A stretch of DNA of 64,000 bases, from the NCBI RefSeq assembly GCF_021789315.1, contig NZ_CP084561.1, positions 2,232,001 to 2,296,000 of the forward strand, in the 5' to 3' direction. The notes under the pieces were generated by a model. That model searched no databases. It saw nothing but the letters and a program-made list of their open reading frames with translations, and was not told the DNA's origin. Made by a program: the position numbers and the translations under genes. How positions within the stretch are numbered: the stretch's first letter is position 1; the number at the start of each line of letters is the position of its first letter. This stretch comes from Arthrobacter sp. FW305-BF8 (GTDB taxonomy: Bacteria > Actinomycetota > Actinomycetes > Actinomycetales > Micrococcaceae). This document shows positions 61,987-64,000 of the stretch, piece by piece.

Positions 61987-62673
61987 GTGGCGATGAAAGC
62001 GCACGAGACAGTAATGAACTGGGTGACCGGAGAGCTCTCGAGCGGTCGTTTACGGATTGGTGACCACCTCCCTAGTGAACGGGCTCTCTCTGAAACGTTG
62101 CAAGTCTCGCGAAGCTCGCTCCGCGAGGCGTTGAAGGTTCTTGAGGCGCTCGGAACGATTCAGGCAGCCACCGGTTCCGGGCCGCGCTCGGGTACCGTCG
62201 TGACCGCAGCCCCGGAGCAGGCGTTGGCACTGGCGCTCAACCTCCAGCTGGCGACGAGTCACGTCGAGCATTCACATGTGTACGAGGTGCGTCTGCTGCT
62301 TGAGACCTGGGCGGCCGAGCACTCGGATCCCGGCCGAGGGGATTGGAACTCTGCGGAGAGGCTGCTGGGGCTCATGGACGACCCCAGTGCCCCTGTCGGT
62401 GATTTCCTTCATCTGGACGCCGAATTCCACGTGACGCTTTCCCGCGCCGCTGGAAATCCCCTTATCAGTACGCTCATGGATGCCCTCCGGACTTCCATTG
62501 CCGATCACACCCTGGCCCGCGCCCAGGCACTTCCCGACTGGGAGGCGACCGCGGGGCGCCTGCGTTCCGAACATTATGCAATTGTTGATGCCCTTCGCAG
62601 CGGTGAACGTGCCGCAGCGGCCGAGCTCCTGCGCCGGCATATTCGGGGGTACTACATGGAGACAGCGGATTAG
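61987..62673 (+). CDS. GntR/FadR-family regulator with FCD domain
   Basis: 228 residues. The GntR helix-turn-helix is LSSGRLRIGDHLPSERALSE, then LQVSRSSLREALKVLEALG. The C-terminal FCD domain has VYEVRLLLETWAAEHSD, the metal-binding histidine region FLHLDAEFHVTLSRAAGNPL, and SEHYAIVDALRSGERAAAAE. It starts at GTG 61987 or ATG 61993; no strong ribosome site is seen for either. It precedes an MHS transporter on the same strand, with a TGGTCGGACCA palindrome between them that fits FadR-group operators. Confidence 0.87.
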   Translation: MAMKAHETVMNWVTGELSSGRLRIGDHLPSERALSETLQVSRSSLREALKVLEALGTIQAATGSGPRSGTVVTAAPEQALALALNLQLATSHVEHSHVYEVRLLLETWAAEHSDPGRGDWNSAERLLGLMDDPSAPVGDFLHLDAEFHVTLSRAAGNPLISTLMDALRTSIADHTLARAQALPDWEATAGRLRSEHYAIVDALRSGERAAAAELLRRHIRGYYMETAD

Positions 62674-62849
62674 TCCCGTCACCAAGAAGAAGCGGGCGGC
62701 TATGTCCTGCGACCCTGTGGCTTCCTGAATGAACCGACCTCCTCGCGTTCGATCGTAAGCGGCTCAGCCGAGGCTTCTTCTTCGGGGCGACTGGTGCCCA
62801 GGCAGGCCCCTAATTTTGACGTGTCGGCCGTCACAGCTTAGAGTCTCAT

Positions 62850-62862
62850 GTGGTCGGACCAC
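62850..62862. promoter_or_regulatory. FadR-group operator before the MHS transporter
   Basis: GTGGTC, G, GACCAC is a perfect 13-base palindrome and fits the known TNGTNNNACNA pattern of FadR-type GntR regulators. It is 43 bases upstream of the transporter start and about 180 bases after the GntR gene. Confidence 0.6.
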
Positions 62863-62904
62863 GTGGTAGGGCCACACATCCTTCGAATCCCAAAGGAAAG
62901 ATCC

Positions 62905-64000
62905 TTGACGGACACTACATCCCCTGAAAAGACAAAGAGCGAAGAAAAGCTGAACTATCGCGTGCTGCTCGGCAGCCTCAGCGGCAGCGTCATTGAATGG
63001 TTCGACTTCCTCGTATACGGCACCGTTGCCGCCCTGGTCTTCAATAAGCTCTTCTTTCCCAGCGACAACGCGTTCGTGTCGACTTTGCTCGCCTACATCT
63101 CGTTCTCGCTCACCTTCTTCTTCCGTCCCCTGGGCGGTATCATCTTCTCCCACATAGGCGACCGGATCGGCCGAAAGAAGACTCTCTTCATCACCCTCAT
63201 GCTTATGGGAGGCGGAACGGTCGCCATTGGGCTGCTGCCCGACTACAACACAATCGGCGTAGCCGCCCCCATCCTGCTCATCCTGTGCCGCATCCTTCAA
63301 GGTCTCGGCATCGGCGGCGAATGGGGCGGGGCCCTCCTGCTCGCTTACGAGTACGCGCCCAAGAACCGCCGTGGCCTCTATGGTGCGGTGCCGCAAATGG
63401 GTATCAGCCTGGGCATGCTGCTCGCTGCCGGCGTTGTCGGCCTTCTGACCCTCCTTCCCGACGGCCAGTTCTTCGTCTGGGGCTGGCGCCTTCCGTTCAT
63501 AGCCAGCGTTGTGCTCGTCCTCGTCGGCCTCTGGATTCGGAACGGCCTGGACGAGACCCCGGAGTTCAAGCGTGTCCGGGAGACGGGCGCCCAGCTGCGC
63601 CTGCCCATCAAGGAAGTTGTCACCAAGCACTGGGGTGCCGTGCTCGTGTCGATCGGCGCGAAGGCCTCGGAGACCGGCCCCTTCTACATCTTCGGCACCT
63701 ACGTCATCGCCTACGCCACCAACGTCCTAGGAGCACGCGGGAACGTCGTTCTTCTCGCAGTTGCCGCAGCCGCGCTCGTGGCAACAATATGGATGCCCGT
63801 CTTCGGCAGGATCTCCGACAACGTTCCGCGCGCAGCGCTGTACCGCTGGTCGGCCGCCGCGACGCTCATCATGGTCGTGCCTTACTACCTCGTGCTCAAT
63901 ACCGGTGCCACCTGGGCGCTGTTCGTCGCCACCATCGTCGGCTTCGGCCTTCTGTGGGGCAGCGTCAACGCGATCCTAGGCACCCTGATAGCAGAGAATT
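62905..64000 (+). CDS. MHS-family MFS transporter (runs off the right edge)
   Basis: The frame starts at TTG 62905, after AAAGGAAAG, and is open to the window end (365 codons). It has NYRVLLGSLSGSVIEWFDFL, GGIIFSHIGDRIGRKKTLFI, GEWGGALLLAYEYAPKNRRG and FGRISDNVPRAALYRW. These are the same landmarks as the carrier at 57888, so the two are paralogues of one family. The use of TTG is supported by spacing to the ribosome site and by the hydrophilic N-terminus normal for the family. The GntR protein upstream likely controls it through the 62850 palindrome. Confidence 0.85.
   Translation, partial: MTDTTSPEKTKSEEKLNYRVLLGSLSGSVIEWFDFLVYGTVAALVFNKLFFPSDNAFVSTLLAYISFSLTFFFRPLGGIIFSHIGDRIGRKKTLFITLMLMGGGTVAIGLLPDYNTIGVAAPILLILCRILQGLGIGGEWGGALLLAYEYAPKNRRGLYGAVPQMGISLGMLLAAGVVGLLTLLPDGQFFVWGWRLPFIASVVLVLVGLWIRNGLDETPEFKRVRETGAQLRLPIKEVVTKHWGAVLVSIGAKASETGPFYIFGTYVIAYATNVLGARGNVVLLAVAAAALVATIWMPVFGRISDNVPRAALYRWSAAATLIMVVPYYLVLNTGATWALFVATIVGFGLLWGSVNAILGTLIAEN

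Overview
The window is high-GC DNA from an actinobacterium, most likely Arthrobacter, Pseudarthrobacter or Paenarthrobacter. Indicators are a mycothiol-dependent maleylpyruvate isomerase family protein, many GTG/TTG starts, a ben/cat benzoate cluster of actinobacterial type, and LAL, IclR, GntR and DeoR regulators. It alternates blocks of complete catabolic genes with scarred, repeat-rich stretches full of gene fragments.

Region 1 (1-13 kb). A Tat-exported multicopper oxidase runs off the left edge, followed by a MarR regulator. A polyol/sugar locus follows: an MFS polyol permease and an FGGY kinase face a DeoR regulator, a zinc dehydrogenase, a class II aldolase and a ribose-type ABC importer. 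The two arms share a promoter region holding a clear palindrome. The likely logic is uptake, oxidation to a ketose, phosphorylation and aldol cleavage.

Region 2 (13-26.8 kb) is accessory DNA. It has a NUDIX hydrolase, two tandem MmcQ/YjbR proteins beside a TetR gene with an N-terminal frameshift, and a 1.4-kDa-residue-class giant protein (about 1,420 residues) with TIR, STAND ATPase, membrane helix and 14 WD40 blades that resembles anti-phage STAND proteins. It also has a secreted cysteine-rich protein, a conserved hypothetical, an IS256-family element and an IS110-family element.

Region 3 (27-41 kb) is a full upper benzoate and catechol ortho-cleavage cluster: benE, catA, benABCD, a LAL regulator, catC, catB, catR and an AAHS transporter. 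BenC is fused at its C-terminus to an FCD ligand-binding domain.

Region 4 (41-55.4 kb) mixes intact genes with many broken ones. Intact genes include an MDMPI protein, a GH15 enzyme fused to a HAD domain that has lost its catalytic aspartates, an Asp/Glu racemase family protein, two formaldehyde-type zinc dehydrogenases and a small protein with four GSYVT-type repeats. Broken genes include DUF202, TauE/SafE, DUF3090 and AceE-like.

Region 5 (55.4-64 kb) is a sugar-acid locus: HpaI-type aldolase, 2,5-dioxovalerate-type aldehyde dehydrogenase, two MHS transporters, a zinc dehydrogenase, and IclR and GntR regulators with recognisable operator palindromes.

The main unexplained structure is a set of four same-orientation sites near 2.0, 12.9, 15.8 and 25.7 kb with an 11-6-11 layout like a Xer dif site (left arm AACGCCGATAA, spacer variable). 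They divide the accessory DNA into modules. Two of them open a diverged repeat of about 1.05 kb that is mostly non-coding and holds a palindrome, a tRNA-Leu-like element without an anticodon arm and an intrinsic terminator.
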